Assembly: GCA_041633555.1 (NCBI GenBank)
Contig: JBFKFZ010000006.1
Span: 37,652-101,651 of the forward strand
Direction of reading: 5' to 3'
Length of the DNA: 64,000 bases
Origin: JAHEAO01 sp041633555
Lineage (GTDB): Bacteria; Pseudomonadota; Alphaproteobacteria; Rhodobacterales; Rhodobacteraceae
Below are positions 55,595-63,893 of this stretch, piece after piece. The notes under the pieces were generated by a model. It made no database searches and was not told the DNA's origin. It was given only the letters and a program-made list of their open reading frames with translations. Within the stretch, counting starts at the first letter, position 1. Each line of letters opens with the position of its first letter. The position numbers and the translations under genes were made by a program.

Positions 55595-56251
55595 CTAGCG
55601 CAGATTGACGCGGAGCGCTGCCGAGGCCGCGAATGGCAAGAGGGCGACCGAGGCCAGGGTGATCCCGGCCAGAAGCGCCAGAGGGGTCGCCAGCTCCAGT
55701 CCCGCTGCCCCGCGCCGCGCCACTTCTGTGCCGTAGATCAGCGTCGGCACGTAAAGCGGCAGCACCAGCAGCGACAACAGCAGCCCGCCACGCTTCAGTC
55801 CGACTGTCAGCGCCGCGCCGAATGCGCCGATCATCGACAGCGCCGGGGTGCCGACCGCAAGCGACAGGACCAGCCAGCCATAGCCCGGCTGCGGCAGGTT
55901 CAGCAGGATGCCAAGCACCGGCGCGGCCAGGACCAGCGGCAGGCCGGTCGTCAGCCAGTGCGCCAGCGCTTTGACCGCGACCACGCCCTCCATCGGGATG
56001 GGGGCTGTGGCCAGAAGGTCCAGCGAACCGTCCTCGAAATCAAGCTGGAAGATCCTGTCGAGCGACAGCAGGCTGGCCAGAAGTGCGCCGATCCAGAGGA
56101 TCCCCGGCGCGATCCTCGACAGGAGTGCCGCCTCTGGTCCGACGCCGAACGGTACCAGCACCACGACGATCAGGAAGAAGGCAAGGCCAAGGCCGAAGCC
56201 GCCGCCCGCGCGCACCGCCAGCACCAGATCGCGGATCAATAGCCGGCTCAA
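55595..56251 (-). CDS. ccmB: Heme ABC exporter permease CcmB
   Basis: A 218-residue permease with six hydrophobic segments. It has the family opening LLIRDLVLAVRAGGGFGLGLAF, FQLDFEDGSLDLLATAPIPM and LLSLLVLPLYVPTLIYG. It forms the ABC complex with CcmA and CcmC that frees holo-CcmE. The start overlaps the ccmA stop by 4 bp. Confidence 0.97.
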   Translation of the reverse strand: MSRLLIRDLVLAVRAGGGFGLGLAFFLIVVVLVPFGVGPEAALLSRIAPGILWIGALLASLLSLDRIFQLDFEDGSLDLLATAPIPMEGVVAVKALAHWLTTGLPLVLAAPVLGILLNLPQPGYGWLVLSLAVGTPALSMIGAFGAALTVGLKRGGLLLSLLVLPLYVPTLIYGTEVARRGAAGLELATPLALLAGITLASVALLPFAASAALRVNLR

Positions 56252-56883
56252 TGAAAGGCCTCGTCGAACGCTGACCGGGCGGTCTCGGCGCTTGCCCGAT
56301 AAGGGGTCACATCGAACTCCGCCGCCTCCATCCCCAGATCGATATGGGTCGCGATCAGAGCCGCGCCGCCTGACGACAGATGCGCGCCGATCACCTCTGC
56401 GAACATCGCCGCCGCCTCGCGATCCAGCGACACGGTCGGTTCATCCAAAACCCAGACCGGCCGCCCGGTGACCAACAGCCGCGCCAACCCCAAGCGCCGC
56501 TTCTGACCGGCAGAGAGGGCCAGGGCCTGGCGATCCGCGAGCGTTTCAAGGTCGAACGCCGCCATCGCTCTTGAGATCGAGGTGAACCCGTAGATGTCAG
56601 CCCAGAAGCGCAGGTTCTCGGCCACCGTCAGCACCGATTTCACACCGTCGGCATGGGCCGCGTAGGCGATCGCGCCTTCGGGTGTGCTGAGCCGTCCATC
56701 AAGGGCAGGCTGCAACCCCGCAATCGTGCGCAGCAGTGTTGTCTTTCCGGATCCGTTCGGCCCGCGCAGGATCAGCGCCTCACCTGCTTTCAGGGCAAGG
56801 CTGATGCCCGCGAGAACCGCGATCCCGCCGCGTTGAACGGCCAGACCCGTAACTTCCAACAAATTCTGCGGATCCGCCGCCAT
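56248..56883 (-). CDS. ccmA: Heme ABC exporter ATP-binding protein CcmA
   Basis: A 211-residue ATPase. Walker A is GPNGSGKTT; the signature region is LSAGQKRRLGLARLL, with a Lys-Arg variant typical of CcmA; Walker B is VWVLDEPTVSLD; the switch His is in ATHIDLG. The start at 56883 (MAADPQNLLEVTG) has GGAGG 7 bases ahead; 31 further open codons upstream overlap the next region without similarity. Confidence 0.96.
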   Translation of the reverse strand: MAADPQNLLEVTGLAVQRGGIAVLAGISLALKAGEALILRGPNGSGKTTLLRTIAGLQPALDGRLSTPEGAIAYAAHADGVKSVLTVAENLRFWADIYGFTSISRAMAAFDLETLADRQALALSAGQKRRLGLARLLVTGRPVWVLDEPTVSLDREAAAMFAEVIGAHLSSGGAALIATHIDLGMEAAEFDVTPYRASAETARSAFDEAFH

Positions 56884-56923
56884 CACCCGCCTCCGATTAT
56901 CCCCGCCCGAGCCTTCCGCCGGC

Positions 56924-57277
56924 CTAGACCGGCAACAGCGCCAATCCGACGCGCCGCCCCTCTGATAGCAGGACATTGTACGTCCGACAGGCCGTGGGGC
57001 TGGCCATCGGCTCTGCGCCGATCCCCGCGGCTTCGAGGGCGGCTCGGAATTCGGCAGGCAGATGCGTCATCTCGGCGCCAGTCCCGACAAAAATCACATC
57101 GACCGCGTCGGCCGCGCCGACCAGTGCGTCGACTTCCGCATAGCCGCCCCAAAGCGATACGCCCGAAGGCAGCACCTGAACCGCGCCCTCGAACACCTCT
57201 CCACCGATGCGAAAAAAACCCGGCCCATAACCGTCCACCGGCTTGGCATCAGTAAAGCGTATCTCGTTCAGGCGCAT
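56924..57277 (-). CDS. Mth938-like (DUF498) domain protein
   Basis: A 117-residue protein of the Mth938/NDUFAF3 family: DGYGPGFFRIGGEVFEGAVQ, then VDVIFVGTGAEMTHLP and MASPTACRTYNVLLSEGRRV. The human relative NDUFAF3 helps assemble complex I and travels with secDF genes in alphaproteobacteria; the bacterial role is unproven. Start at 57277 (MRLNEIRF) after a GAAGGTG site. It lies between secF and ccmA on the same strand. Confidence 0.9.
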   Translation of the reverse strand: MRLNEIRFTDAKPVDGYGPGFFRIGGEVFEGAVQVLPSGVSLWGGYAEVDALVGAADAVDVIFVGTGAEMTHLPAEFRAALEAAGIGAEPMASPTACRTYNVLLSEGRRVGLALLPV

Positions 57278-57313
57278 GTCACCTTCTTTCACCCCGCGGC
57301 AGAAGGGATCGGA

Positions 57314-58276
57314 TCAGGCATCTATATCGGCATATTGGTTGCCAGCATTGGGCTTCGACTTGTCGCGGTCGAGTCCAAGGAACAGGACGACGTTCTTGGC
57401 CACGAAGACCGAGGAATAGGTTCCCACAACGACGCCCCAGGTCATCGCGAAGACGAAGCCGCGGATCACGTCGCCGCCCAGTACCAGAAGTGCGATCAGC
57501 GCGATCAACGTGGTGCCCGAGGTCATGACGGTGCGCGAAAGCGTTTCGTTCACTGACAGGTTCATCACATCGCGCAGCGGCATCTTCTTGTACTTGATCA
57601 GGTTCTCTCGCAGCCGGTCGAACACGACCACGGTGTCGTTGATCGAATAACCCAGAATCGTCAGCAAGGCGGCGATGATCGAAAGGTCGAAGGGCAGCCG
57701 GAACAGCGCGAAAATCCCGATTGTCAGCGCGATGTCATGAACCAGCGCCGCGACCGCTCCGACTGCGAACTGCCATTCGAACCGCAGCCAGATATAGATC
57801 AGAATCGCCAGCGTCGCGAGCAGCACTGATATCACCGCCTTCTGGATCAGTTCACCGGAGACTTTCGGCCCGACACTTTCAACGGACGGGAAAGTGATCG
57901 AGGGATCGACGGCCTGCAGCGCGGCCTCGACCGCCAGAATGGACTCGGGCGTGATCGCTTCCTCGCCTTCCTGCGCTTCGATCCGCACCATGGCGACGTT
58001 CTGATCCTCGGCAAATGTCGGATCGAATACCTGCGTGATCGACACGTCACCGAGATCGAGAGGCGCGATAGCCGAGCGGTAGGCGCCGACATCCACCGGC
58101 TGCACCGATTCCGTCCGTATCGTCGTGCCGCCGCGGAAATCGATGCCGTAGTTGAGGCCGATAACGAGGAACGCGATGACCGAAAGGACCGCCGCCACAA
58201 CCGACGCGCCAAAGGTGAAACGCGCATGTTTGAAGAAATCGAAGCTGGTTTCCGAAGGGACTAGTTTCAAACGCAT
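57314..58276 (-). CDS. secF: Protein translocase subunit SecF
   Basis: A 320-residue membrane protein with six helices. It uses the proton gradient with SecD to pull exported proteins out of SecYEG. Motifs are GLNYGIDFRGGT, the family stretch ILGYSINDTVVVFDRLREN and the following TLSRTVMTSGTTLIALIAL. It begins 4 bp after the secD stop. Confidence 0.98.
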   Translation of the reverse strand: MRLKLVPSETSFDFFKHARFTFGASVVAAVLSVIAFLVIGLNYGIDFRGGTTIRTESVQPVDVGAYRSAIAPLDLGDVSITQVFDPTFAEDQNVAMVRIEAQEGEEAITPESILAVEAALQAVDPSITFPSVESVGPKVSGELIQKAVISVLLATLAILIYIWLRFEWQFAVGAVAALVHDIALTIGIFALFRLPFDLSIIAALLTILGYSINDTVVVFDRLRENLIKYKKMPLRDVMNLSVNETLSRTVMTSGTTLIALIALLVLGGDVIRGFVFAMTWGVVVGTYSSVFVAKNVVLFLGLDRDKSKPNAGNQYADIDA

Positions 58277-58280
58277 GACA

Positions 58281-59942
58281 TCAAACCTCGATCGTCTTCG
58301 GGCGGCGATATTCGAACCAGGTCACGATCAGGAGCCTTGTGACGAAGATCGCGGTGAAGACCGAGGTGACGATGCCGATCCCCAACGTCACCGCAAAACC
58401 GCGCACCGGACCAGAACCCATCGCAAACAGGATCGTCGCCGTTATCAACGTCGTGATGTTGGCGTCGAGAATGGCACTCAGCGCCTTCTCGTAGCCCAGC
58501 TCGATGGCGCGCGCCGGTCCGCGCGCGGTCTTCAGTTCCTCACGTATCCGTTCGTAGACCAGAACATTGGCATCGACCGCCATGCCGATGGTCAGCACGA
58601 TCCCGGCAATGCCGGGCAATGTCAGCGTCGCCCCGATCATCGAGAGAACCCCGAAGATCATGCCGACATTGAGGATCAGCGCCACGTTGGCGATGATCCC
58701 GAACCAGCCATAGCTCAGCGCCATGTAGATAAGTACGGCGAGACCCGCCACGAGGCAGGCGATCTTGCCTGCATCGATACTGTCCTGCCCCAGTTCCGGC
58801 CCGATCGTGCGTTCTTCGAGGAACGTCATCTCAGCCGGCAGGGCGCCTGCCCGCAGCAGTACTGCAAGCTGCGTAGATTCCTCGACGGTGAAGTTGCCCG
58901 TGATGATGCCTGAACCGCCTGGAATATGGCTCTGGATCACCGGGGCAGAGATCACCTCTTCGTCGAGCACAATGGCAAACGGGCTGCCGATATTCTCGGC
59001 CGTGTAGTCGCCAAACTTGCGCGCACCCGTCGGGTTGAAGCGGAAATTGACCGCTGGCCGCCCGTTCTGGTCAAAGGCGGGCTGCGCATCGACCAGTTCC
59101 TCGCCCGTTACAACAGGTGTCTGCTCAAGAATGTAAAAGGTGCCCTCTTCGTCGAGCGACGGGTAAACGACGTTGCGCCCGCCCGGATCTGCACTCTTGT
59201 CGCTGGTCCGGCTGACAACCGGGTGAAAGGTTAGCTGTGCCGTGGTGCCGATAAGGGCTTTCAGTTCCGCAGCACTTCCGATCCCCGGCACCTGGATCAG
59301 GATCCGACGTTCGCCCTGACGCTGGATCGTCGGCTCTCTGGTGCCGACCTCATCGACACGGCGGCGGATGATCTCGAGCGATTGCTGTATGGTGCGGTCG
59401 TCGGTGGCGAGTTGTTCGGCTTCCGAAAGCGTGACGATGATGGTATCGCCCTCGCCCCGCGCCTCGTAATCCGAGGCACCGACGCCGGTCAGCGAGACGA
59501 CCGGGCTTGCAAGCCCGCGAACCACCTCCAGCGCCCGGGCCATTCCGGCGGAATCCGAAATCCGCACCCGGAGTTCGTCGGTCGGCGAGGGCTGACGGCG
59601 GACGGTACCCACCGTGCCGCGTTCGTCTCTCAATGCATCGCGCACCTCGGGCCAGAACGCATCCATCCGGCTTTCATAGACATCCTCGACCTTCACTTCG
59701 GCCAGAAGATGTGCGCCGCCGCGCAGATCAAGCCCCAGATTGACCAGCGAAGACGGCAGCCAGGACGGCCAGCCATCGCGCTTGGCCGCAAGTTCCGGCG
59801 TCTCGCCCTGCACGTCGATCAGCTGCAGCGCGTCATTATGCCCTTCGACCCGCGTGTAGAATCCGTTAGGCAAGGCAAAGGTCACGCCAAGGGCGACCAG
59901 CCCCCAGATCAGGATCCGTTTCCAGAATGCGATTTGCAGCAT
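58281..59942 (-). CDS. secD: Protein translocase subunit SecD
   Basis: A 553-residue partner of SecF. It has the N-terminal helix, the GLDLRGGAHLLAEV block, the large periplasmic P1 domain with RRVDEVGTREPTIQRQG, and five C-terminal helices with GMAVDANVLVYERIREEL, which carries the conserved Asp for proton flow. Order here is yajC-secD-secF. Confidence 0.98.
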   Translation of the reverse strand: MLQIAFWKRILIWGLVALGVTFALPNGFYTRVEGHNDALQLIDVQGETPELAAKRDGWPSWLPSSLVNLGLDLRGGAHLLAEVKVEDVYESRMDAFWPEVRDALRDERGTVGTVRRQPSPTDELRVRISDSAGMARALEVVRGLASPVVSLTGVGASDYEARGEGDTIIVTLSEAEQLATDDRTIQQSLEIIRRRVDEVGTREPTIQRQGERRILIQVPGIGSAAELKALIGTTAQLTFHPVVSRTSDKSADPGGRNVVYPSLDEEGTFYILEQTPVVTGEELVDAQPAFDQNGRPAVNFRFNPTGARKFGDYTAENIGSPFAIVLDEEVISAPVIQSHIPGGSGIITGNFTVEESTQLAVLLRAGALPAEMTFLEERTIGPELGQDSIDAGKIACLVAGLAVLIYMALSYGWFGIIANVALILNVGMIFGVLSMIGATLTLPGIAGIVLTIGMAVDANVLVYERIREELKTARGPARAIELGYEKALSAILDANITTLITATILFAMGSGPVRGFAVTLGIGIVTSVFTAIFVTRLLIVTWFEYRRPKTIEV

Positions 59943-59966
59943 GTTAACCGCCTGTCTGGCCTGCGC

Positions 59967-60290
59967 CTAGTCGTTGGCGGGTTCGGTTTTCGAAAGAACC
60001 TGCGCGATGGTCGACTTGACAACCCGCACCTTCACGCCGGTCGCGATCTCGACTTCGACCTCGTTGTCGTCCTTGACCTTGGCGATCTTGCCGATGAGGC
60101 CGCCTTGCGTGACCACCTGATCGCCGCGACGTACCGCTGCGACCATCTTCTGATGATCCTTCACTTTCTTTTGCTGGGGCCGGATCAGCAGGAAATACAT
60201 GATCGCGAAGATCAGGATCAGCGGGATGAAGCTGCCGAACGCGGCTGCGCCACCCCCGGCTGCCTGCGCATAGGCAGGAGTTGCAAGCAT
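59967..60290 (-). CDS. yajC: Preprotein translocase subunit YajC
   Basis: A 107-residue protein with one membrane helix (FGSFIPLILIFAIMYFLLIR), the RPQQKKVKDHQKMV signature and a small beta domain (RRGDQVVTQGGLIGKI). The start at 60290 (MLATPAYAQAAGG) has AAGGA 8 bases ahead; 16 earlier in-frame codons lack a ribosome site. It starts the secDF-ccm run and is divergent from serS. Confidence 0.96.
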   Translation of the reverse strand: MLATPAYAQAAGGGAAAFGSFIPLILIFAIMYFLLIRPQQKKVKDHQKMVAAVRRGDQVVTQGGLIGKIAKVKDDNEVEVEIATGVKVRVVKSTIAQVLSKTEPAND

Positions 60291-60465
60291 AAGGTCGTCC
60301 TTCTTGATATTGGCCGGAACCCGACAGGCCTCCGGCAATTCGCGCGCACCCTATATGTGGCCCTTTTGCTTGGCAAGCGAAGGGGGCCGCAATTCGGTGT
60401 TCACCTCGTCTTCACATTGCGGCATATGGGGGCGGCAAGCCGACGATCAAGCAAGGACCGAAATT

Positions 60466-61755
60466 ATGCACGACATCCGCGCGATCCGCGACAATCCCGC
60501 CGCCTTCGACGCCGCCATGGCTCGCAGGGGTCTACCGCCGCAATCCCCCGCGATCCTTGCACTGGACGAGTCCCGCCGCGCCCGCATCCTTGCCGCCGAA
60601 ACCGCACAGGCAGCTCAGAACGCTGCCTCCAAAGAGGTCGGGGCCGCGAAGGCCAAGGGCGATAAGGCCGAGTTCGAACGTCTCCGGGCGCTCGTCGCCG
60701 AGAAGAAAGCCGAGGTCGCCAAGCTGAACGAGGAGGCCGCGAGCGAGGATACGCGTCTGTCCGACATGCTGATGACTTTGCCGAACATCCTCTACGACGA
60801 CGTGCCCGACGGCGCGGACGAAGACGACAACCGGGAAATCCACCGCTGGGGTGCTCCGCGCAACTTCGCCTTCACGCCGTTGGAACATTACCAGATCCCC
60901 GCCGCGATGGGCCTCGACTTCGACACGGCCGCCAAGCTCTCGGGCGCGCGGTTCGTTGTGCTACGGGGCGCCATGGCGCGGCTGCACCGCGCTCTTGCGC
61001 AGTTCATGCTCGACATGCACACCGAAGAACATGGGCTGACAGAGATGATCACGCCGGTTCTGGTGCGTGACGAGGCGATGTACGGCACCAACCAGCTGCC
61101 GAAGTTCGCCGAGGACAGCTATCAGACCACCAACGGCTGGTGGCTGATCCCGACCTCGGAAGTCACGCTGACCAACACGGCTGCCGGCGACATTCTCGAT
61201 GCCGATCAGCTTCCGATCCGGATGACCTCGCACACCAACTGCTTTCGCTCCGAGGCCGGCTCGGCGGGCAAGGACACTGCCGGGATGTTGCGCCAACACC
61301 AGTTCGAGAAGGTCGAGATGGTCTCGATCACCCGCCCTGACCAGTCCGAAGCCGAGCATCACCGGATGACCGACTGCGCTCAGGCCGTCCTTGAACGACT
61401 GGAACTGCCCTATCGTACGGTCGTCCTCTGCACAGGCGATATCGGCTTTGGCGCAAAGCGGACCCACGATATCGAGGTCTGGCTGCCGGGCCAGAATCGC
61501 TATCGCGAAATCAGCTCGGTCTCGACCTGCGGCGATTTTCAGGCCCGCCGGATGAATGCCCGATTCCGCGCCGAGACCGGCGGCAAACCCGACTTCGTTC
61601 ATACGCTGAACGGCTCCGGTCTTGCGGTCGGGCGAACGCTGATCGCGGTACTGGAGAACGGACAGGAGGAAGACGGGTCCGTCTCTCTGCCCGGGGCATT
61701 GCATCCCTACCTTGCCGGCCGGACGAGGATCACGCCTGACGGCACACTGATCTGA
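60466..61755 (+). CDS. serS: Seryl-tRNA synthetase
   Basis: A 429-residue class II synthetase. The N-terminal coiled-coil arm (about 25-105) binds the long variable arm of tRNA-Ser. Motif 2 is FRSEAGSAGKDTAGMLRQHQ and motif 3 is GSGLAVGRTLIAVLE. The start at 60466 (MHDIRAIRDNPAAFD) has AAGGA 8-9 bases ahead; the long open frame upstream is unrelated. Confidence 0.98.
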   Translation: MHDIRAIRDNPAAFDAAMARRGLPPQSPAILALDESRRARILAAETAQAAQNAASKEVGAAKAKGDKAEFERLRALVAEKKAEVAKLNEEAASEDTRLSDMLMTLPNILYDDVPDGADEDDNREIHRWGAPRNFAFTPLEHYQIPAAMGLDFDTAAKLSGARFVVLRGAMARLHRALAQFMLDMHTEEHGLTEMITPVLVRDEAMYGTNQLPKFAEDSYQTTNGWWLIPTSEVTLTNTAAGDILDADQLPIRMTSHTNCFRSEAGSAGKDTAGMLRQHQFEKVEMVSITRPDQSEAEHHRMTDCAQAVLERLELPYRTVVLCTGDIGFGAKRTHDIEVWLPGQNRYREISSVSTCGDFQARRMNARFRAETGGKPDFVHTLNGSGLAVGRTLIAVLENGQEEDGSVSLPGALHPYLAGRTRITPDGTLI

Positions 61756-62064
61756 GGCTTCGCCTCTACCTGCGTTACACCAGTGCGGTGTCTCCTTTGC
61801 CGTTCGGATCCCCGGGTCGCGGTGTCCCGTCCGTTAATCGATATGCATAATGAACGGCAGAACTCTGCCCGCGATCACCGGAATCTGGATGTTGAGCAAC
61901 TATGGCCGGCCTGCAAACCCGATTGATGGCGTTGCGATCTCGGGGGTGGGAAGGTTTCAGCTCCGACAATTTCGGCCCGGCTGAATGTTCGGGCCGACAC
62001 TGGCCAGCAGATCCTCGATTTGGACATAGAGAGCCGGGAAGTCATGGAAGGCCAATGGGCATGA
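61756..62064. other. Non-coding stretch after serS
   Basis: No gene is supported. A short GAGG-CTTCG-CCTC hairpin sits just after the serS stop but has no T tract. Open frames in both directions look spurious. Confidence 0.5.
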
Positions 62065-62664
62065 TCAGCCCTCGAGGCGACGGTGCACACCCTCCTTGAC
62101 ATGGTAGACAACGCCCTGCCCGCCCGGAAGATTGGCAATACCCTCGACATCGAGGTCGAGAACAAGCTCGCGTAGTACTTTCGAGACCATGCCATGCGTG
62201 ACGACCACGGTGGGCTCGGTTAAGCTGTCGAGCCATTCGGCGATGCGGGCGCTGAAATCCTCAAAACGCTCACCGCCCGGAGCGCGGTAATGCCAGCTAT
62301 ACGCTGATTTCAATGTCATCAGGTCGGGCCAGCCGGCGATCAGTTCGGCCATCGTCCGACCCTCGAAATTGCCGACTGACACCTCTTTCAGGCGGTCGTC
62401 GTAGGTCGGCGCCTCGCTTAACCCCGACAGCACAAGTTCGGCGGTCTGACGCGCGCGGCCCTGGGGCGAGCAATGATAAGTTGTATCGGCCGGCAGATCC
62501 TGAGCATGCAGGATCCTGCCCTGCCTCTTGGCCTGCGCACGGCCAAGGTCAGTTAGAGGCGAATCCATATGTCCCTGCATCCGGTCCTCGGCGTTCCACT
62601 CGGTCTGGCCGTGGCGCAGGATGTAGAGTTCAGGATAGGAGCGCGCAGGTCTTTTGATGCGGCG
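62065..62664 (-). CDS. Histidine phosphatase family protein with no usable start codon
   Basis: The frame codes for a phosphoglycerate mutase-like phosphatase: LYILRHGQTEWNAEDR with the phospho-accepting His, EVSVGNFEGRTMAELI, GGERFEDFSARI and VVVTHGMVSKVL with the second His. Upstream of the RHG motif there is no ATG, GTG or TTG before an in-frame TAA at 62665-62667. Beyond it lies ATG-CCC-ACC-GTT in the same frame (62668-62679). Either a nonsense change at codon 5 has broken the gene, or it starts at an unusual codon. The first in-frame ATG after the motif (62580) would lose the catalytic His. Confidence 0.7.
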   Translation of the reverse strand, partial: RRIKRPARSYPELYILRHGQTEWNAEDRMQGHMDSPLTDLGRAQAKRQGRILHAQDLPADTTYHCSPQGRARQTAELVLSGLSEAPTYDDRLKEVSVGNFEGRTMAELIAGWPDLMTLKSAYSWHYRAPGGERFEDFSARIAEWLDSLTEPTVVVTHGMVSKVLRELVLDLDVEGIANLPGGQGVVYHVKEGVHRRLEG

Positions 62665-62747
62665 TTAAACGGTGGGCATCTTTTTCTCTTGACCTAAAGT
62701 ATAGTTAAAGTTCTAGGGTCCGAATCCTCGTAAGTTATGGAGAGGAT

Positions 62748-62987
62748 ATGACCATGCAAAACCTGCGACCTGCAACTGCCGTTCTGAAGCGCCAGCCGCG
62801 GCGGCGCGTTGAATTCAGCCTGAACCGGCGGATTGCCGACCTGTTGCACGCGATGGAGCTGCGCCGCCAGTCGCGGCGCGGACTGGACCGTTTGCTCGCT
62901 GACCCGCATCTGGCACGTGACGTGGGGTTGAGTGACGACCAGATCCGAGGTGAACTGATCCGTCTGCGGCGGGTGATCCAGCCATGA
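62748..62987 (+). CDS. Small DUF1127-like protein
   Basis: A 79-residue basic protein. The second half, LLADPHLARDVGLSDDQIRGE, matches the L..L.D..L.D.GL pattern of DUF1127, small alphaproteobacterial proteins linked to stress and phosphate responses and RNA binding. The first half is Arg-rich. GGAGAGG lies directly ahead of the ATG. The stop overlaps the next gene start by 4 bp. Confidence 0.7.
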   Translation: MTMQNLRPATAVLKRQPRRRVEFSLNRRIADLLHAMELRRQSRRGLDRLLADPHLARDVGLSDDQIRGELIRLRRVIQP

Positions 62988-63172
62988 CCCGCCCGCTGAC
63001 CGACGCGCTTCGCGCCCTCTTGCGTCTGACCCGTCACGCCGGCGATCCGGTAACGCTGTGCAACGATTGCCTAGAGCATCAGATCAGCGAGGAACTGGCC
63101 AGCCTGAGCTGGGCCCAGGACCTGCAGCAGCTTGCCGATGGCAATGCCGAAAAGAACAGCGCGCCGTGCTGA
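62984..63172 (+). CDS. Small CxxC-containing hypothetical protein
   Basis: A 62-residue product coupled by an ATGA overlap to the DUF1127-like gene. It has one CNDC pair (VTLCNDCLEHQISEEL) and ends in a Cys. No family was recognised. The tight overlap and the terminator 75 bases downstream support a real gene. Confidence 0.55.
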   Translation: MTRPLTDALRALLRLTRHAGDPVTLCNDCLEHQISEELASLSWAQDLQQLADGNAEKNSAPC

Positions 63173-63246
63173 GCAGCGCGCGACTGGCGATGGATTCCGC
63201 GGCCGGCATCGCTGACCGGCATGAATCCTTCACACCTGGATTGAAG

Positions 63247-63272
63247 AACGCGCCGGCTATGCGGCGCGTTTT
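63247..63272 (+). terminator. Rho-independent terminator after the two small genes
   Basis: An 8-bp stem AACGCGCC / GGCGCGTT with an 8-base loop followed by TT. The T tract is short but the position, between the small genes and the convergent tRNA-Val, fits. Confidence 0.6.
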
Positions 63273-63280
63273 CGGCAATC

Positions 63281-63355
63281 TGGTGGGTGATAAGGGATTT
63301 GAACCCCTGACATCTTCGATGTGAACGAAGCGCTCTACCACTGAGCTAATCACCC
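63281..63355 (-). tRNA. tRNA-Val (CAC)
   Basis: On the minus strand, a 75-nt cloverleaf starts GGGTGATTAGCTCAG and ends ATCACCC-A-CCA. The anticodon stem CTTCG/CGAAG around TTCACAT gives anticodon CAC, for GUG valine codons. The T arm has GGTTCAAATCC. Confidence 0.97.
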
Positions 63356-63368
63356 GACGGGGCGGGTC

Positions 63369-63734
63369 TTAACTGTCCTCAGCGGCTTCCGCAAGTGGCG
63401 GGTCTATTTTCAGCGGCGGCGTGGTGCGCCGCAACTTGCAGACCAGCATCTCACCGTTCTTCAGGTCGCGCCGGCGCTTGACGCTGAGCTTGCCGAGCGG
63501 CTGGAGTTGCAGCGCCTCGCCGCTTGACAGCGCATCGCCGATTTCCCGCAGAACCGCGTCGAGCGCCGACTTGACCGCGTTCGGCTTCAGTCCCGACGAC
63601 GCGACGACGCGGGCCACGAATTCCTTGCGGCGGACGAAGCGGGGCGCGGCCGTGGCTGTGCCGTCTCCGCCGGCAACAGCGGCATGCGGTTCTGCATCAG
63701 CGGGCTTCTTGGTGGTGGAGGCCTTGGTGGCCAT
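63369..63734 (-). CDS. HU/IHF family DNA-binding protein with N-terminal extension
   Basis: A 121-residue protein. A Lys/Ala/Thr tail of about 33 residues is followed by an HU domain (RKEFVARVVASSGLKPNAVK, ALDAVLREIGDALSSGEALQL, LGKLSVKRRRDLKNG). The length exceeds the 90 residues of standard HU because of the tail, and the DNA-binding arm is altered from the usual pattern. The start at 63734 has AGGAA 5 bases ahead. It lies downstream of the probable lon gene, as in other Rhodobacteraceae. Confidence 0.88.
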   Translation of the reverse strand: MATKASTTKKPADAEPHAAVAGGDGTATAAPRFVRRKEFVARVVASSGLKPNAVKSALDAVLREIGDALSSGEALQLQPLGKLSVKRRRDLKNGEMLVCKLRRTTPPLKIDPPLAEAAEDS

Positions 63735-63838
63735 GAGGTTCCTGCCTTTCCTTGGGTCTGCTCTGGCGCGAGGATAGCCGGAACCGGAGCCATAATCCAC
63801 GGGACATGTAGCAGAGTCCCCATGCATTGATTGAGTAT

Positions 63839-63869
63839 GAAAAAGGGGCGCGCAATGTCACTCGCCCCT
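63839..63869 (-). terminator. Rho-independent terminator after the probable lon gene
   Basis: On the minus strand, GGGGCG pairs with CGCCCC around a 12-base loop, followed by TTTTT. It lies 25 bases beyond the stop of the partial gene at the window edge. Confidence 0.72.
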
Positions 63870-63893
63870 CCGATTTTGCAGCTGCCTGCCCGG

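Noticed and set aside
54758..56242. 494-codon plus-strand frame opposite ccmABC
   Set aside because: It is antisense to the ccm genes and consists largely of Arg/Gln/His low-complexity sequence.
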